A DNA stretch of 64,000 nt, taken from the NCBI GenBank assembly GCA_017642695.1, contig JAEPQD010000002.1, positions 1,001,425 through 1,065,424 of the forward strand, in the 5' to 3' direction. This DNA comes from Parvibaculum sp. (GTDB lineage: Bacteria; Pseudomonadota; Alphaproteobacteria; Parvibaculales; Parvibaculaceae). This document shows positions 63,943 through 64,000 of this stretch, piece by piece. Both the position numbers and the translations under genes were made by a program. Numbering within the stretch: position 1 is the first letter of the stretch; each line of letters opens with the position of its first letter. The notes beneath the pieces are model-generated. The model was given only the letters and a program-made list of their open reading frames with translations, was not told where the DNA came from and did no database searches.

Positions 63943-64000
63943 GAGCAGCGGCGCATCCGGAGAGCCGGCTTCTGCTGCCGGCGACTGGTGCGAAACATAC

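Overview
This 64 kb window looks like an ordinary chromosomal segment of a GC-rich alphaproteobacterium. It has ALA synthase (C4 haem route), a MucR/Ros regulator, an LdtR-type MarR protein beside an L,D-transpeptidase, Bpt leucyltransferase, a DUF2842 protein, a CBP3-type cytochrome bc1 chaperone, CtaA, class I PHA synthase and a H+-pyrophosphatase. Together these point to the Hyphomicrobiales/Parvibaculum neighbourhood; the genus is an inference from overall gene content. I see no rRNA, phage, insertion sequence, CRISPR array or integrase. One tRNA (Pro, GGG) is present.

Layout. 1-7.2 kb (+): pdxJ(partial)-acpS-lepB-rnc-era-recO, a triple-hairpin element, parC, and an outer-membrane beta-barrel gene. 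7.2-16.2 kb (-): a TakP-like TRAP transporter (P, Q, M plus a membrane-anchored extra protein), bpt, an SLC13-type permease, an RDD protein and motAB. 16.4-20.2 kb: flavin reductase and a convergent MarR regulator, then a four-gene Ton-like operon (ExbB, ExbD1, ExbD2, TonB-like anchor with a non-TonB C-terminal domain). 20.3-27.2 kb: dehydrogenase-decarboxylase pair, short TetR regulator with its own operator, hemB, and a valine-degradation operon (acyl-CoA dehydrogenase, HIB-CoA hydrolase, mmsB). 27.3-32.3 kb: ldtR and L,D-transpeptidase, GDPD, hemA with a small partner, mucR.

32.3-45.9 kb: an AT-richer intergenic region, then the strongly syntenic glyA-nrdR-ribD-ribE-ribB(A)-ribH-nusB-thiL run, hppA, bamE, and CBP3 chaperone-DUF177-plsX-fabH. 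46-49.3 kb: ihfA, MerR, tRNA-Pro with a 27-residue membrane miniprotein just behind it, DUF2842, ctaA and a secreted helical protein. 49.5-53.9 kb: metY, CoA-binding protein, enoyl-CoA hydratase, small membrane protein, GNAT and thioesterase. 54-64 kb: rplM-rpsI, argC, EamA transporter, phaC, lipoprotein, aminotransferase-hom-glpX.

The most unusual features are the Ton-like operon, in which one ExbD has Asn in place of the proton-carrying Asp and the TonB-like protein ends in a four-cysteine domain; a MucR protein lacking both zinc-finger histidines; and two families of short structured intergenic repeats in the 49-57 kb part, one of which shows compensatory changes that preserve local hairpins. 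The last 58 bases (63943-64000) hold no gene, only a short GC palindrome pair.
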